Notes: generated by a model not told the origin, from the letters alone. DNA of 24,994 nucleotides from Candidatus Daviesbacteria bacterium (GCA_003519445.1 DOWS01000009.1:1-24994); one strand, 5' to 3'. Shown: positions 7,186-14,238, numbered from the stretch's first letter. Program-made: numbers and translations.

Positions 7186-8061
7186 CTAAGGAGCGATTCT
7201 ATTGAGAATCCTACCCAAAAAAGATTGACTGCTTTCTACCACCTGGCCATTTTCAGCAGAGACAAAAGTTTCCACCTTGGATTTAATTGGGATAAAGCCT
7301 AATAGTTTATGCGTTTTTGTTCCTTTGACTTTATATCCCAACACCCCATTTTCAATTTCCAGTCTTACCATTTTCGGCACGCTGGCCAAACTGTTACTTA
7401 CTTTTTCAGATATCACATCATCCATAATGTGGGCAGCCAGCATATTGTCAATGGCTTTCTGTGGCAAAACAGCCACCACTTTAGAACCGGCAGGAGTGGT
7501 TACTGTTAACTGTCTGGTGGTGGGATCAATTGATAAAGGAAAGTTTGACAAGGCCCCTACTTTTTTATTAACTAAGGCTACTTGACCCGGGGCTGTGGCT
7601 ATTTTAACATCTTCTTTTTCCAGCTCTGCCTCTACTTCTTTAATTGCTTCATTTTCCGCCTCATTCTCCAGCTCTACCTCATTTTCAGCCTCTTTAACTT
7701 TTGTTTCTATTTTAACTTTGCCATTTTCTATCTCATATTTTACTCTTAGGTTTCCCTGTCTGATCTCACTTTTAATTTTTTCCGGAGTGGTTTTAATCTC
7801 AACTTCTTTCTTTTCAATCTCTTTCTTTTCTATTTCATTTTTGACTTCTACTTTTTTATCTTCACTTCCTGAGCTTCCTGATGACCCGGAAGATCCACTG
7901 TTGTCTCCGTCTTTAGCTAAATACACCCCGGCCACATTGGATTTTCCATCAGAGTAATGTCTGGTAATCGGGATTATAGATGAAACAACTAAAGCGCTAA
8001 TGATGGCTAAACCTAATAGGGGTAATAAATGAGCAAAGCCTTGTTCCTTTAAAGGTAGCAT
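7186..8061 (-). CDS. Membrane-anchored coiled-coil surface protein
   Basis: A 291-residue protein from the chosen start. It has one N-terminal transmembrane segment (HLLPLLGLAIISALVVSSI), then a GSSGSSGSSGS linker, then about 100 residues extremely rich in Glu/Lys with a heptad-like pattern. A C-terminal ~120-residue domain follows (PLSIDPTTRQLTVTTPAG, then VLPQKAIDNML). Probably it is anchored in the membrane with the coiled coil outside. The frame extends 10 codons further upstream to 8091, but the -10 hexamer lies inside that extension, so translation should begin at the ATG at 8061. A convergent overlapping plus-strand frame across the coiled coil is a composition artefact. No enzymatic function is evident. 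Confidence 0.65.
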   Translation of the reverse strand: MLPLKEQGFAHLLPLLGLAIISALVVSSIIPITRHYSDGKSNVAGVYLAKDGDNSGSSGSSGSSGSEDKKVEVKNEIEKKEIEKKEVEIKTTPEKIKSEIRQGNLRVKYEIENGKVKIETKVKEAENEVELENEAENEAIKEVEAELEKEDVKIATAPGQVALVNKKVGALSNFPLSIDPTTRQLTVTTPAGSKVVAVLPQKAIDNMLAAHIMDDVISEKVSNSLASVPKMVRLEIENGVLGYKVKGTKTHKLLGFIPIKSKVETFVSAENGQVVESSQSFLGRILNRIAP

Positions 8062-8068
8062 TAAAGTT

Positions 8069-8098
8069 AGCATAAATGAAACAGACCACATTTGTCAA
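8069..8098 (-). promoter_or_regulatory. Sigma70-type promoter, leaderless
   Basis: On the minus strand, TTGACA (8093-8098), an 18-nt spacer and TATGCT (8069-8074) end 7 nt before the ATG at 8061. This decides the start of the surface-protein gene. Confidence 0.75.
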
Positions 8099-8297
8099 TA
8101 CCAGTTCTTGCTTGAATTTGGTTAAAAATACCGTGAATTTAGGCCGTAAATGGCATTGAATTCACGCTAAATTGGCAAAAATTTAGTAACCTCCCGTTGG
8201 CCCATGGATTTACCTGCATTCTGCAGGGAGCTGATGAAACTGGTCAAGTAATAGTGCTCTTTAAAAAGTCTCTTTAAAGTGATTCTCTCGAGATTTC
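8099..8297. other. Intergenic region with two inverted repeats
   Basis: No convincing gene on either strand. CGTGAATT (8132-8139) pairs with AATTCACG (8159-8166) across a 19-nt loop. CCTGCA-TTC-TGCAGG (8213-8227) is a perfect 6-bp hairpin without a following T-run. CTCTTTAAA occurs twice near 8250-8280. The function is unknown. Confidence 0.5.
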
Positions 8298-8306
8298 TGG
8301 TAGAAT
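8298..8306 (+). promoter_or_regulatory. Extended -10 promoter, leaderless
   Basis: TGG-TAGAAT ends 6 nt before the ATG at 8313. Confidence 0.6.
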
Positions 8307-8312
8307 AAAATA

Positions 8313-9185
8313 ATGAGCAAGAAAAAAATTGCTATATTGTTTTTCCTTGTTTTGTTTTTAGCCGCTGGATTTTTTGCTTTTAAGTTTTTCTCCACAGAGC
8401 AGGTTTCAAACGCAAAAATAAGCGGTATCTATTTGGGTAACCAAGTTTGGAGCGGGGAAATTATTATTACCGGAGATACGGAAATTTTGGGAAACCTGAC
8501 TGTTTTGCCCGGAACTACAGTTAAGTTTGCAGTTGGCGACGACCAAAAGAAGGGGGATGAAGTGGAAAAAGATGGTTTCAACGATAATGACCCGACAAGG
8601 CTTAAATCGTATACGACCACACACTCAAGTCTTTTTGTCCTGCAAAAGTTAATGGCCCAAGGAACAAAAGATAAGCAGATTGTTTTTACCTCAAAAGCTC
8701 AAAAGCCCTATTTGGCTGATTGGGAGGCGATAGTTTGGCAGGGCGATGGCAGTGTTTTGGATAATGTGGTGGTGGAATATACCCGCAATGGCCTTAATCC
8801 TATTGGCAAACAACCAAACAGCGTTATTCAAAATAGTATATCTCGCCATTCAATGTGGGGCGCAATATCTGCGGCTAATTCAAATATTAAAATAATAAAC
8901 AATCATTTATCTGATGCGGGGCATGAGGGAATTGATCTTAAATTTAACGGCAATCAAGAAGTCGCCGGCAATATTATCGAAGACTGCCATACCGGCATCG
9001 CCTCTATAGCCGGGTCGCAGATTATTAAAAATAATACCATTACAAACTGTGGAGACGGCGTTTATATCGATCCAAAATCAAGCGCCACATCAATCGGTAA
9101 TACTTTTGTGTCTGCTGCGGAAAATAGTGTGCGTGAATGGCGCTTTGGCAATTATGTTATTCCCATTTTCGGCAACCCCAAATGA
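8313..9185 (+). CDS. Membrane-anchored right-handed beta-helix protein
   Basis: A 290-residue protein. A basic MSKKK start is followed by one hydrophobic segment (residues 6-25), a signal anchor that places the rest outside. From about residue 45 there is repeated short beta-strand/Asn-turn sequence (GDTEILGNLTVLPGTTVKF, then IKIINNHLSD, VAGNIIEDC, IIKNNTITNC). This is typical of NosD/PbH1 parallel beta-helix proteins. Such proteins bind or process surface polysaccharide, but no catalytic site can be assigned. An extended -10 gives a leaderless start. The stop codon overlaps the start of the TrmO-like gene (ATGA), so the two are probably translated in sequence. Confidence 0.7.
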   Translation: MSKKKIAILFFLVLFLAAGFFAFKFFSTEQVSNAKISGIYLGNQVWSGEIIITGDTEILGNLTVLPGTTVKFAVGDDQKKGDEVEKDGFNDNDPTRLKSYTTTHSSLFVLQKLMAQGTKDKQIVFTSKAQKPYLADWEAIVWQGDGSVLDNVVVEYTRNGLNPIGKQPNSVIQNSISRHSMWGAISAANSNIKIINNHLSDAGHEGIDLKFNGNQEVAGNIIEDCHTGIASIAGSQIIKNNTITNCGDGVYIDPKSSATSIGNTFVSAAENSVREWRFGNYVIPIFGNPK

Positions 9186-9670
9186 ATATGAAAACAATTT
9201 TCTGCGCATTTTTAGATAGTCAAGATAAAAAAGGAGTGATTAAATTAAAGCCGTTGGGAAAGGCTAAAAACAGTGTCAAAAATCCCATGCTTCCCGGCTG
9301 GCAGGATGTAGTAACTGAAATTGTGATTGATAAAAAGTTTGCCCTGGGCTTGGATGGAATTGAAGATTATTCGCATATAATTATTGTTTATTGGATGGAC
9401 CAGGAAAAAGAATGTCATCTTAAACATCACCCGCAGGGAAGAGAAGACATCCCATATATTGGGATTTTTGCCTGCCGCTGTCCCCAGCGGCCCAACAGAA
9501 TTGCTATTTCCACAGTAAAACTGGTTTCAAGAAAGGGAAATATTTTGAAAGTTTTGGGCCTGGATATTGTCAATGGCACACCAATTTTGGACATCAAACC
9601 CTATACCCCTCAATATGACAAGGTTAAAAATGCCAAAGTCCCCAAATGGGTAAATAAACTTATTTTTTAA
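9182..9670 (+). CDS. trmO: TrmO/TsaA-like tRNA (adenosine37-N6) methyltransferase
   Basis: A 162-residue protein of the TsaA/UPF0066 family. It shows the N-terminal beta-barrel elements (GIEDYSHIIIVYWM; FACRCPQRPNRIAISTVKL; GLDIVNGTPILDIKPYTPQYD). The RPNRI-S-V and GTPILDIKPY motifs are diagnostic. In characterised members the enzyme uses S-adenosylmethionine to N6-methylate t6A37 in tRNA-Thr decoding ACY. Length fits a single-domain form without the C-terminal extension of E. coli TrmO. The ATG at 9182 overlaps the preceding stop (ATGA); another in-frame ATG follows at 9188, and either could be used. Confidence 0.85.
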   Translation: MNMKTIFCAFLDSQDKKGVIKLKPLGKAKNSVKNPMLPGWQDVVTEIVIDKKFALGLDGIEDYSHIIIVYWMDQEKECHLKHHPQGREDIPYIGIFACRCPQRPNRIAISTVKLVSRKGNILKVLGLDIVNGTPILDIKPYTPQYDKVKNAKVPKWVNKLIF

Positions 9671-9699
9671 GAGAGTTTGAAACTATGTAGCATCCGATG

Positions 9700-10009
9700 T
9701 TAGCGACCTCTTGTGTGCATAAGCCGATTTGGGCATTTCCATGCTTCTATTGGATGATCGTAAACCTCAAAGTTCCTAAGTGGCCAATTTGCCAAGTATG
9801 AAAATGGTTTACCAGTTGTATCGGTACCGTGAACCTCTACATAAACTCTCTTTCCAAGGACACCTGCTGATGGTTCATTAAGCTCTTACACTGCAATGAG
9901 GTTGATCGTCTATTGTCCAAACTAAATCCATTCCTGGCTCTATTTCATATGAATGTGTTATTTGGTTAGGTCTAGTTTCTATGGTAGTCGCACTCTTGCC
10001 GATATTATA
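9700..10009 (-). pseudogene. Frameshifted minus-strand gene remnant
   Basis: Two minus-strand frames join into one plausible protein. The upstream part (9878-10009) reads TTIETRPNQITHSYEIEPG, then MDLVWTIDDQPHCSVRA and stops. The downstream part (9700-9885) reads ELNEPSAGVLGKRVYVEVHG, then TGKPFSYLANWPLRNFEVYD, and ends HTRGR. A single-base change near 9880-9888 would restore SVR-ELNEPS. No in-frame start codon is visible before the upstream stop at 10010-10012, although a TATAAT (10004-10009) lies there. The protein family is not recognised; the composition suggests a beta-rich domain. This explains most of the 430-nt gap between trmO and the next gene. Confidence 0.6.
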
Positions 10010-10057
10010 TCATAATTTTGTAAAAACCATCTGGAAATTAGCCGCAAAAAGTTAATA

Positions 10058-10086
10058 TTGCAACTTATGCAGATTTTTGTTAATCT
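10058..10086 (+). promoter_or_regulatory. Sigma70-type promoter
   Basis: TTGCAA (10058-10063), a 17-nt spacer and TAATCT (10081-10086) lie 17 nt before the ATG at 10104. The implied leader is about 10 nt. Confidence 0.6.
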
Positions 10087-10103
10087 ATATCTTGGTGATA
10101 GTT

Positions 10104-10298
10104 ATGGCACAAACAAAAATTCCCGCCAATATTTTTAACAAGTATCCCGGTAAAAGAGTAGCCATTGTTAATGGTAGGGTTATTGCCAGTTCTCTTAATG
10201 CCACTGTGGTTTACAAGCAGGCTAAAGCAAAATATCCCCATAAAAAAGTGAGTATTTTTGCAGTTCCCCGAAGGGAAGATAAATATCTTCTCGTATGA
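10104..10298 (+). CDS. DUF5678-like small protein
   Basis: A 64-residue protein beginning MAQTKIPANIF. The pattern FNKYPGKRVAIVNGRVIAS...AKAKYPHKKVSIFAVPRRED matches the DUF5678 fold (KYxGKxVAIxDGxVIA...V.VP). The function of the family is unknown. A longer frame with a TTG at 10077 is less likely, because that TTG lies inside the promoter spacer. The stop overlaps the start of the retropepsin-like gene (ATGA at 10295-10298), a tight pairing suggesting a functional unit. Confidence 0.7.
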   Translation: MAQTKIPANIFNKYPGKRVAIVNGRVIASSLNATVVYKQAKAKYPHKKVSIFAVPRREDKYLLV

Positions 10299-10672
10299 TT
10301 TTTGCCTACATAGACGACGAGCCTATTGTTCCTCTTGAGATTCAAACCAGAAACGGTGAATGGATTGAATTCCATGCATATATTGACTCTGGTGCGGGTT
10401 TTAGCGTTTTCCACGCCGATCATGCCGAAGTTTTGGGACTCAACATGACAAAAGGTAGAAAAATTTTCTTTACTGTCGGCGATGGAGCCCAGATCCCAGC
10501 CTATATTCACAAAGTACCAGTTAAATTTGCCGGAGAAAGGTTTATGGCTGAAATTGCTTTTAGTGCCAGTTTGGGAGTAGGTACAAACCTGCTTGGTTTG
10601 AAAAGCTTTTTTGATAGATTTTCATTCTGTTTTCAACATTTTCTTAAAAAGGTGGAGATTAAGAAAGGGTAG
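10295..10672 (+). CDS. Retropepsin-like aspartic protease
   Basis: A 125-residue single-domain protein with the clan AA active-site motif YIDSGAGFSVF (D31-S-G-A). Downstream are hydrophobic strands and a second ILLG-like turn (TNLLGLKSFFDRF) near residue 100. Proteins of this size act as homodimers in known retropepsins, one Asp from each subunit. The substrate is unknown. Its start overlaps the DUF5678 stop, so the small protein could be a partner, regulator or substrate; that is inference. Confidence 0.75.
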   Translation: MIFAYIDDEPIVPLEIQTRNGEWIEFHAYIDSGAGFSVFHADHAEVLGLNMTKGRKIFFTVGDGAQIPAYIHKVPVKFAGERFMAEIAFSASLGVGTNLLGLKSFFDRFSFCFQHFLKKVEIKKG

Positions 10673-10684
10673 CTTCTTAACTGC

Positions 10685-10737
10685 TTGACAAATAACTGAC
10701 CGCATACTATTATTGATATATTCAAATATATCAATAA
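10685..10737 (+). promoter_or_regulatory. Promoter with ArsR-type inverted-repeat operator
   Basis: TTGACA (10685-10690), a 17-nt spacer and TATTAT (10708-10713) form a near-consensus promoter. A perfect 13-bp inverted repeat, TTATTGATATATT / AATATATCAATAA, separated by CA (10710-10737), covers the -10 and start region. It matches the 12-2-12 geometry of ArsR/SmtB operators. Autorepression is inferred. Confidence 0.85.
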
Positions 10738-10739
10738 AT

Positions 10740-11033
10740 ATGAGTAAGCAAATTGTGGGGGTTTTCAAGGCACTTTCTGATGAAACAAGAATAGATATTC
10801 TCCGCCTTCTTTTGGGTAAAAAGGAGATTGCCTGTAAGGAACTGTTGAGCAATTTCCCTCTTTCTCAACCCACTCTTTCTCACCACTTCAATAAACTTAT
10901 TGATGCAAATATATTAAATGAGCGCAAAGATGGAGTAAGCCATATCTATAGCATTAACCAGCGCTATTTAAAAGAGTTAGGAATAGATATTAAAAAAATA
11001 GTTCACCTAAAAAAAGGAGATGAGTTAGTATGA
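10740..11033 (+). CDS. ArsR-family winged-helix repressor
   Basis: A 97-residue protein: MSKQIVGVFKALSDETRIDI, then a helix-turn-helix with LSQPTLSHHFNKLIDANIL and a beta wing (RKDGVSHIYSIN). These are typical ArsR/SmtB features. No ELCVCDL-type metal box is present (the position reads EIACKELL), and only one Cys occurs, so metal sensing by the classical alpha3 site is unlikely. A TTG-started longer frame exists from 10713 but overlaps the -10, so ATG 10740 is chosen. It sits 2 nt after its palindromic operator and overlaps the LUD gene by ATGA. Confidence 0.85.
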   Translation: MSKQIVGVFKALSDETRIDILRLLLGKKEIACKELLSNFPLSQPTLSHHFNKLIDANILNERKDGVSHIYSINQRYLKELGIDIKKIVHLKKGDELV

Positions 11034-11650
11034 AACCAAATGAAAAATATGGCCAACTGGCAACAGATGAGGCCATTCAAAAAACATCCCAAGCCCTTAA
11101 GGAAAATAATATTAAAGTAGAGGTCGCGGAAAACGGAGAAGAAGCCAAAAGACGAGTTTTAGAGTTATTGCCGGGTAGAGCAGAGGTTTTTACCATGACT
11201 TCTCAAACTTTGGAAGCCATTGGGTTGGATAAAGAAATCAACGAATCCGGTAAATATAATGCAGTCAGACCAAAACTGATGGCTATGGATTTTAAGACTC
11301 AAGCTCGGGAAATGGCAAAATTAGGAGCAGCTCCTGATTGGGTGGTGGCTTCTGCTCATGCTGTAACCGAGGACGGCCATCTTTTAATTGCCAGTAATAC
11401 CGGCAGCCAATTATCTTCCGAAGCTTATGCCGGAGAGAAGATAATCTTTGTAGTAGGTGCACAAAAAATTGTCAAAGATACAGCAGAAGGTCTAAAAAGA
11501 ATTTATGAATATTCTTTTCCTTTGGAGGATGAGCGGGCCAGAAAAGCTTATGGTATGCCCTCGGCTGTCAACAAAATTCTGATTATTAACAAAGAGGCCA
11601 TGCCCGATAGAATTTTTGTTTTCTTGGTCAAAGAAAAGTTGGGTTTTTAA
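11030..11650 (+). CDS. LUD-domain (LutC/YkgG-like) protein
   Basis: A 206-residue LUD-domain protein. It contains AENGEEAKRRVLELLPGRAEVFTMTSQTL, then DWVVASAHAVTEDGHLLIASNTGSQLS and IIFVVGAQKIVKD. Family members such as LutC take part in lactate oxidation, but lone LUD proteins are common and their reactions are unknown. No LutA or LutB genes are visible here. A GGAG at 11016-11019 is placed 10 nt before the ATG, so this internal operon gene uses a Shine-Dalgarno sequence. Control by the ArsR gene it overlaps is likely. Confidence 0.8.
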   Translation: MKPNEKYGQLATDEAIQKTSQALKENNIKVEVAENGEEAKRRVLELLPGRAEVFTMTSQTLEAIGLDKEINESGKYNAVRPKLMAMDFKTQAREMAKLGAAPDWVVASAHAVTEDGHLLIASNTGSQLSSEAYAGEKIIFVVGAQKIVKDTAEGLKRIYEYSFPLEDERARKAYGMPSAVNKILIINKEAMPDRIFVFLVKEKLGF

Positions 11651-11657
11651 GAGAGGG

Positions 11658-11686
11658 TTGATTAAAGAAATAAATTCTGGTATACT
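11658..11686 (+). promoter_or_regulatory. Sigma70-type promoter, short leader
   Basis: TTGATT (11658-11663), a 17-nt spacer ending TGG, and TATACT (11681-11686) lie 12 nt before the ATG at 11699. Confidence 0.7.
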
Positions 11687-11698
11687 TACTGAACTTTT

Positions 11699-11926
11699 AT
11701 GAGTAACCCTTGTATTAATTGCGGCAAAGAAAGAATTGATGGTAAAACTTGGAAAGGGAAAAGCGGTATCTCTACTATCACTTATACTCAAACGATTTGC
11801 CCTGATCCCGAATGTCAAAAAATTGTTGACCAGAAAACTGCTGACCGGAAAGCCAAAAGCGAACTTTTAGCTAAAGGCAAGCAAGAAGCAAAACTGGCAA
11901 GAGAAAAATTAATGGCAACAGCATAA
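11699..11926 (+). CDS. Zn-ribbon miniprotein
   Basis: A 75-residue protein with CINCGKE at residues 5-11 and CPDPEC at 34-39, two CxxC/CxxxxC knuckles that should hold one zinc. A Lys/Ala-rich helix follows (about 45-75). No enzymatic feature is present; a nucleic-acid- or protein-binding role is possible. It has its own promoter and is convergent with the DUF1003 gene, with 1 nt between the stops. Confidence 0.65.
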   Translation: MSNPCINCGKERIDGKTWKGKSGISTITYTQTICPDPECQKIVDQKTADRKAKSELLAKGKQEAKLAREKLMATA

Positions 11927-11927
11927 T

Positions 11928-12380
11928 TTAGGGAGAAACTTTTTCCAAAATCTTCAGTATTAGTTTTTGCTGGTTTTCCAGATGTAGTAAAATAGTCTCA
12001 ATCTCTTTTTCAGCTTTTTTGTCTGTTTCAAAGTCATGTTCGGCCCGGAGCTGGGCATGTTTTCCCTGGATATTTTGTCCTATCATAATAAGAGGCATTA
12101 AATGAATTTGAATTAAGTTGGAAATAAAAAGCCAGAGTACAAAAGCAGGATAAGGGTCAAACCTAAAGTTGTTTGGTGTCAGCATATTCCAACCCAGCCA
12201 AACAGTTGTCCAGGTAAAAATTATAAAGAAAAAACCCAGTGTGCCAATTTTTTCAGTGACGAATAAAGCTAATTTATCCAAAGGGGAAAGGCGTTGTCTG
12301 TGTATGATATTGGTGTTTTCAAGAGGCTTAAAATTTTCTTGCAGAGCCCTTAAGCTCTCAATCTTTGATAAATCTTCCAT
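11928..12380 (-). CDS. DUF1003 membrane protein
   Basis: A 150-residue protein: LFVTEKIGTLGFFFIIFTWT, then WNMLTPNNFRFDPYPAFVLW, then LFISNLIQIHLMPLIMIGQN. This is the DUF1003 pattern of two transmembrane helices joined by a short loop. A charged helical tail (RAEHDFETDKKAEKEIETIL) follows. Its biochemical function is unknown. A minus-strand extended -10 lies 7 nt before the ATG, so a leaderless start is likely. It is divergent from the nucleotidyltransferase gene across a 44-nt gap that carries both promoters. Confidence 0.8.
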   Translation of the reverse strand: MEDLSKIESLRALQENFKPLENTNIIHRQRLSPLDKLALFVTEKIGTLGFFFIIFTWTTVWLGWNMLTPNNFRFDPYPAFVLWLFISNLIQIHLMPLIMIGQNIQGKHAQLRAEHDFETDKKAEKEIETILLHLENQQKLILKILEKVSP

Positions 12381-12387
12381 TTAGAAA

Positions 12388-12396
12388 ATACTACCA
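12388..12396 (-). promoter_or_regulatory. Extended -10 promoter, leaderless
   Basis: Minus-strand TGG-TAGTAT ends 7 nt before the DUF1003 ATG (12380). Confidence 0.55.
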
Positions 12397-12406
12397 CAAT
12401 TTGATA

Positions 12407-12415
12407 TGTTAAAAT
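12407..12415 (+). promoter_or_regulatory. Extended -10 promoter, near-leaderless
   Basis: TGT-TAAAAT ends 9 nt before the ATG at 12425. Confidence 0.55.
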
Positions 12416-12424
12416 TACTCTCAT

Positions 12425-12847
12425 ATGAAAGGTAAAAAAATTGTTCTGGTAGGGGGTTGTTTTGATATTCTGCATCCGGGGCATGTTATTTTTCTGGAAA
12501 AGGCTAAAAAAGAGGGGGATTTGCTGGTAGTTTTATTGGAAAGCGATCAGAAAGTACACGAGCTTAAAGGTTTAAACCGTCCTATCCATACTCAAAAGGC
12601 AAGGGCCAAAGTCTTGTCTGCCTTGAGATCTGTGGATCGTGTGGTGATGTTGCCATTTATGCATAAGGAAGAAGAATACGATGCTATTATTCAAAAAATT
12701 AAACCAAAGGTGATTGCTGCAACTTCAGGTGATTACGCCAATAAATTTAAGCAAAGGTCAGCCAAGCTGGTGGGATCAAAGTTAAAATATGTCACTAGGC
12801 TAATTGGTAATCATTCTTCAAGTAAGATATTGACAAATAAAGCTTAA
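12425..12847 (+). CDS. Cytidylyltransferase-like nucleotidyltransferase
   Basis: A 140-residue single-domain protein with VGGCFDILHPGH (HxGH at residues 17-20), the nucleotide-binding signature of the TagD/RfaE-domain II/FAD-synthase superfamily. LLVVLLESDQKVHELKG and RVVMLPF follow. The usual C-terminal ISSTxIR motif is replaced by NHSSSKIL, which keeps the Ser residues and a basic residue. The reaction is transfer of a nucleotidyl group from CTP or ATP to a phosphorylated small molecule. The substrate (glycerol-3-P, heptose-P, FMN or other) cannot be told from sequence. Confidence 0.8.
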   Translation: MKGKKIVLVGGCFDILHPGHVIFLEKAKKEGDLLVVLLESDQKVHELKGLNRPIHTQKARAKVLSALRSVDRVVMLPFMHKEEEYDAIIQKIKPKVIAATSGDYANKFKQRSAKLVGSKLKYVTRLIGNHSSSKILTNKA

Positions 12848-12859
12848 ATAGGATATAAA
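12830..12859 (+). promoter_or_regulatory. Sigma70-type promoter, leaderless
   Basis: TTGACA (12830-12835), an 18-nt spacer and TATAAA (12854-12859) lie 8 nt before the ATG at 12868. The -35 lies inside the last codons of the preceding gene. Confidence 0.75.
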
Positions 12860-12867
12860 TAAATGTG

Positions 12868-13293
12868 ATGTCAAAAAACGCACTGGTAATAATAGCAGTG
12901 GTAGGAGTGATAGCAATAGCCGGAATATGGCTTTTGAAAGGTTCTTCTAAAACTACCCCTACTCCTTCATACCAAGCTAGCCCTACTTCTCAAGAAAGCG
13001 CCAGTCCATCGGCTCAGGTTTCCCAAAATCTGGTCAGAATCACCTCAAGCGGTTTCGAGCCTCAAACGATTACTGTTAAAGCAGGGGAGTCAGTGATATG
13101 GGTTAATGAAAACACCGTTTCCCATCAGGTCAACTCTGTAGTCCATCCCACCCATCAGGTTTATCCCCCTTTGAACACAGTGGGTATGCTGCCAGCAGGG
13201 GAGAGTAAATCCCTTGTTTTTGCTGATAAGGGCACTTACAAATATCACGATCATCTAAATCCGTCTTTAACCGGTTCTGTGGTGGTTGAATAA
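12868..13293 (+). CDS. Cupredoxin-fold membrane-anchored protein lacking Cys ligand
   Basis: A 141-residue protein. An N-terminal TM anchor (residues 4-22) is followed by a Pro/Ser/Thr-rich linker and a plastocyanin-like domain: ITSSGFEPQTITVKAGESVI, then NENTVSHQVNS, then YKYHDHLNPSLTGSVVVE. In classical plastocyanins the ligand loop reads YxFxCxxHxxM. Here Cys is His (YHDH) and Met is Leu, while the first-loop His (SHQV) is kept. A blue type 1 copper site is therefore not possible; a His-rich type 2-like site may exist. An in-frame GTG sits one codon upstream, but ATG 12868 fits the promoter better. Confidence 0.75.
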   Translation: MSKNALVIIAVVGVIAIAGIWLLKGSSKTTPTPSYQASPTSQESASPSAQVSQNLVRITSSGFEPQTITVKAGESVIWVNENTVSHQVNSVVHPTHQVYPPLNTVGMLPAGESKSLVFADKGTYKYHDHLNPSLTGSVVVE

Positions 13294-13298
13294 TCCAA

Positions 13299-13964
13299 GT
13301 GAGAATTAAATTATTTCCTCTTTCTTTATTTTTTTTGGTTGTTTTTACCGTATTTTCCTATTCTGTGGCCAAAGAAGCTTGGCAGCAGGTTGATTTTGAT
13401 ACTACTGTTAAATTACAGGATCATCTTTCCAGAAAATGGGATGGTTTCTTTTCCTACTTTAGTTTATTAGGCAGCGCAGAGGTGACAATCGGATTTTGTC
13501 TGGTAATGTTTTTTCTATCTTTGATAAGGCGCCGGTTACTTGCAATAATCGGTTGGTCAATGATAGTACCTGCCACTTTGGTGGAAGTTTTTGGTAAATT
13601 AGTCCTTTTCCATCCTGGTCCTCCTGTGTTTTTTCACCGGAGTTTACTTCCCACTCAGCTACCTTCTTTTTATGTCCATACTGATTTTTCTTACCCGTCA
13701 GGCCATATGACTAGAACCATTTTTTTAATAACGGTTTTTTTGGTAGTGATACTTTTTTCCTGGAAGGCTAGTTTTAAAAAAAATATAACTATTATAATGA
13801 TTATACTTTTAAGCCTAATTATGGCATTAACCCGCATTTATTTGGGAGAACATTGGTTGTCTGATGTTTTAGGCGGAAGCTTGTTAGGTTTATCGTTTGG
13901 ACTTTTTGCCGCAGCCTTAATTTTGTTTAAAAAAGGGGTTGCCAAGTTAGATTTTTTCAGGTAA
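13299..13964 (+). CDS. PAP2-family membrane phosphatase
   Basis: A 221-residue protein with about five or six transmembrane segments and the three phosphatase motifs: K100-LVLF-H105-P106, Y132-PSGH136, and R179-x5-H185-x3-D189. The first motif normally ends in RP; here it is HP, a conservative variant. Members dephosphorylate lipid phosphates such as phosphatidate or undecaprenyl pyrophosphate at the outer membrane face. The start is GTG, 5 nt after the cupredoxin stop with no Shine-Dalgarno sequence, so it is probably translated by coupling. Confidence 0.85.
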   Translation: MRIKLFPLSLFFLVVFTVFSYSVAKEAWQQVDFDTTVKLQDHLSRKWDGFFSYFSLLGSAEVTIGFCLVMFFLSLIRRRLLAIIGWSMIVPATLVEVFGKLVLFHPGPPVFFHRSLLPTQLPSFYVHTDFSYPSGHMTRTIFLITVFLVVILFSWKASFKKNITIIMIILLSLIMALTRIYLGEHWLSDVLGGSLLGLSFGLFAAALILFKKGVAKLDFFR

Positions 13965-13983
13965 TATGGGCAGACTGGCCGTG

Positions 13984-13992
13984 AGGAGGTGA
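13984..13992 (+). promoter_or_regulatory. Strong Shine-Dalgarno deciding a TTG start
   Basis: AGGAGGTGA is followed 6 nt later by TTG at 13999. This strongly supports TTG as the real start. It is one of few full-length Shine-Dalgarno sites in the window. Confidence 0.8.
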
Positions 13993-13998
13993 CAAAAA

Positions 13999-14238
13999 TT
14001 GAATAAAAATGTGGCCATTGTCACAATAATTCTGGTTTTGGTGGTTATTGCCGGATATTTAGTCTGGCTTAGAAGCCGCTATCAGCCGCCTGTATCACCA
14101 CAATTAGAAAAGGAGGTTCAAGTTACGCCGTCACCTGAGCCTATAATTTCAGCTAGTCCATCTGCTACGCCAACCAAGAAAGAAGCAACAGGATCAACAA
14201 AACAAAAAACATCTACACCTGCTGCTAGTGTAAGATAG
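13999..14238 (+). CDS. Small membrane-anchored Pro/Ser/Thr-rich protein
   Basis: A 79-residue protein. One hydrophobic segment (about residues 5-22) is followed by a low-complexity Pro/Ser/Thr/Lys tail (VTPSPEPIISASPSATPTKK). This resembles the linker of the upstream cupredoxin, but without a folded domain after it. It could be a remnant of a similar anchored protein or a short surface peptide. It begins at TTG after a strong Shine-Dalgarno sequence. The trxB ATG follows 5 nt after its stop. Confidence 0.55.
   Translation: MNKNVAIVTIILVLVVIAGYLVWLRSRYQPPVSPQLEKEVQVTPSPEPIISASPSATPTKKEATGSTKQKTSTPAASVR

Noticed and set aside
7595..7957. Ser/Phe-rich plus-strand ORF opposite the coiled-coil protein
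   Set aside because: It is the antisense of Glu/Lys repeats; composition artefact.
8099..8297. Riboswitch or attenuator upstream of the beta-helix gene
   Set aside because: Inverted repeats exist but match no recognised riboswitch core, and the predicted transcript start is downstream of them.
13966..13992. Eight-residue leader peptide ORF (MGRLAVRR) before the TTG-started gene
   Set aside because: Too short to support; the segment is explained by the strong Shine-Dalgarno sequence it contains.
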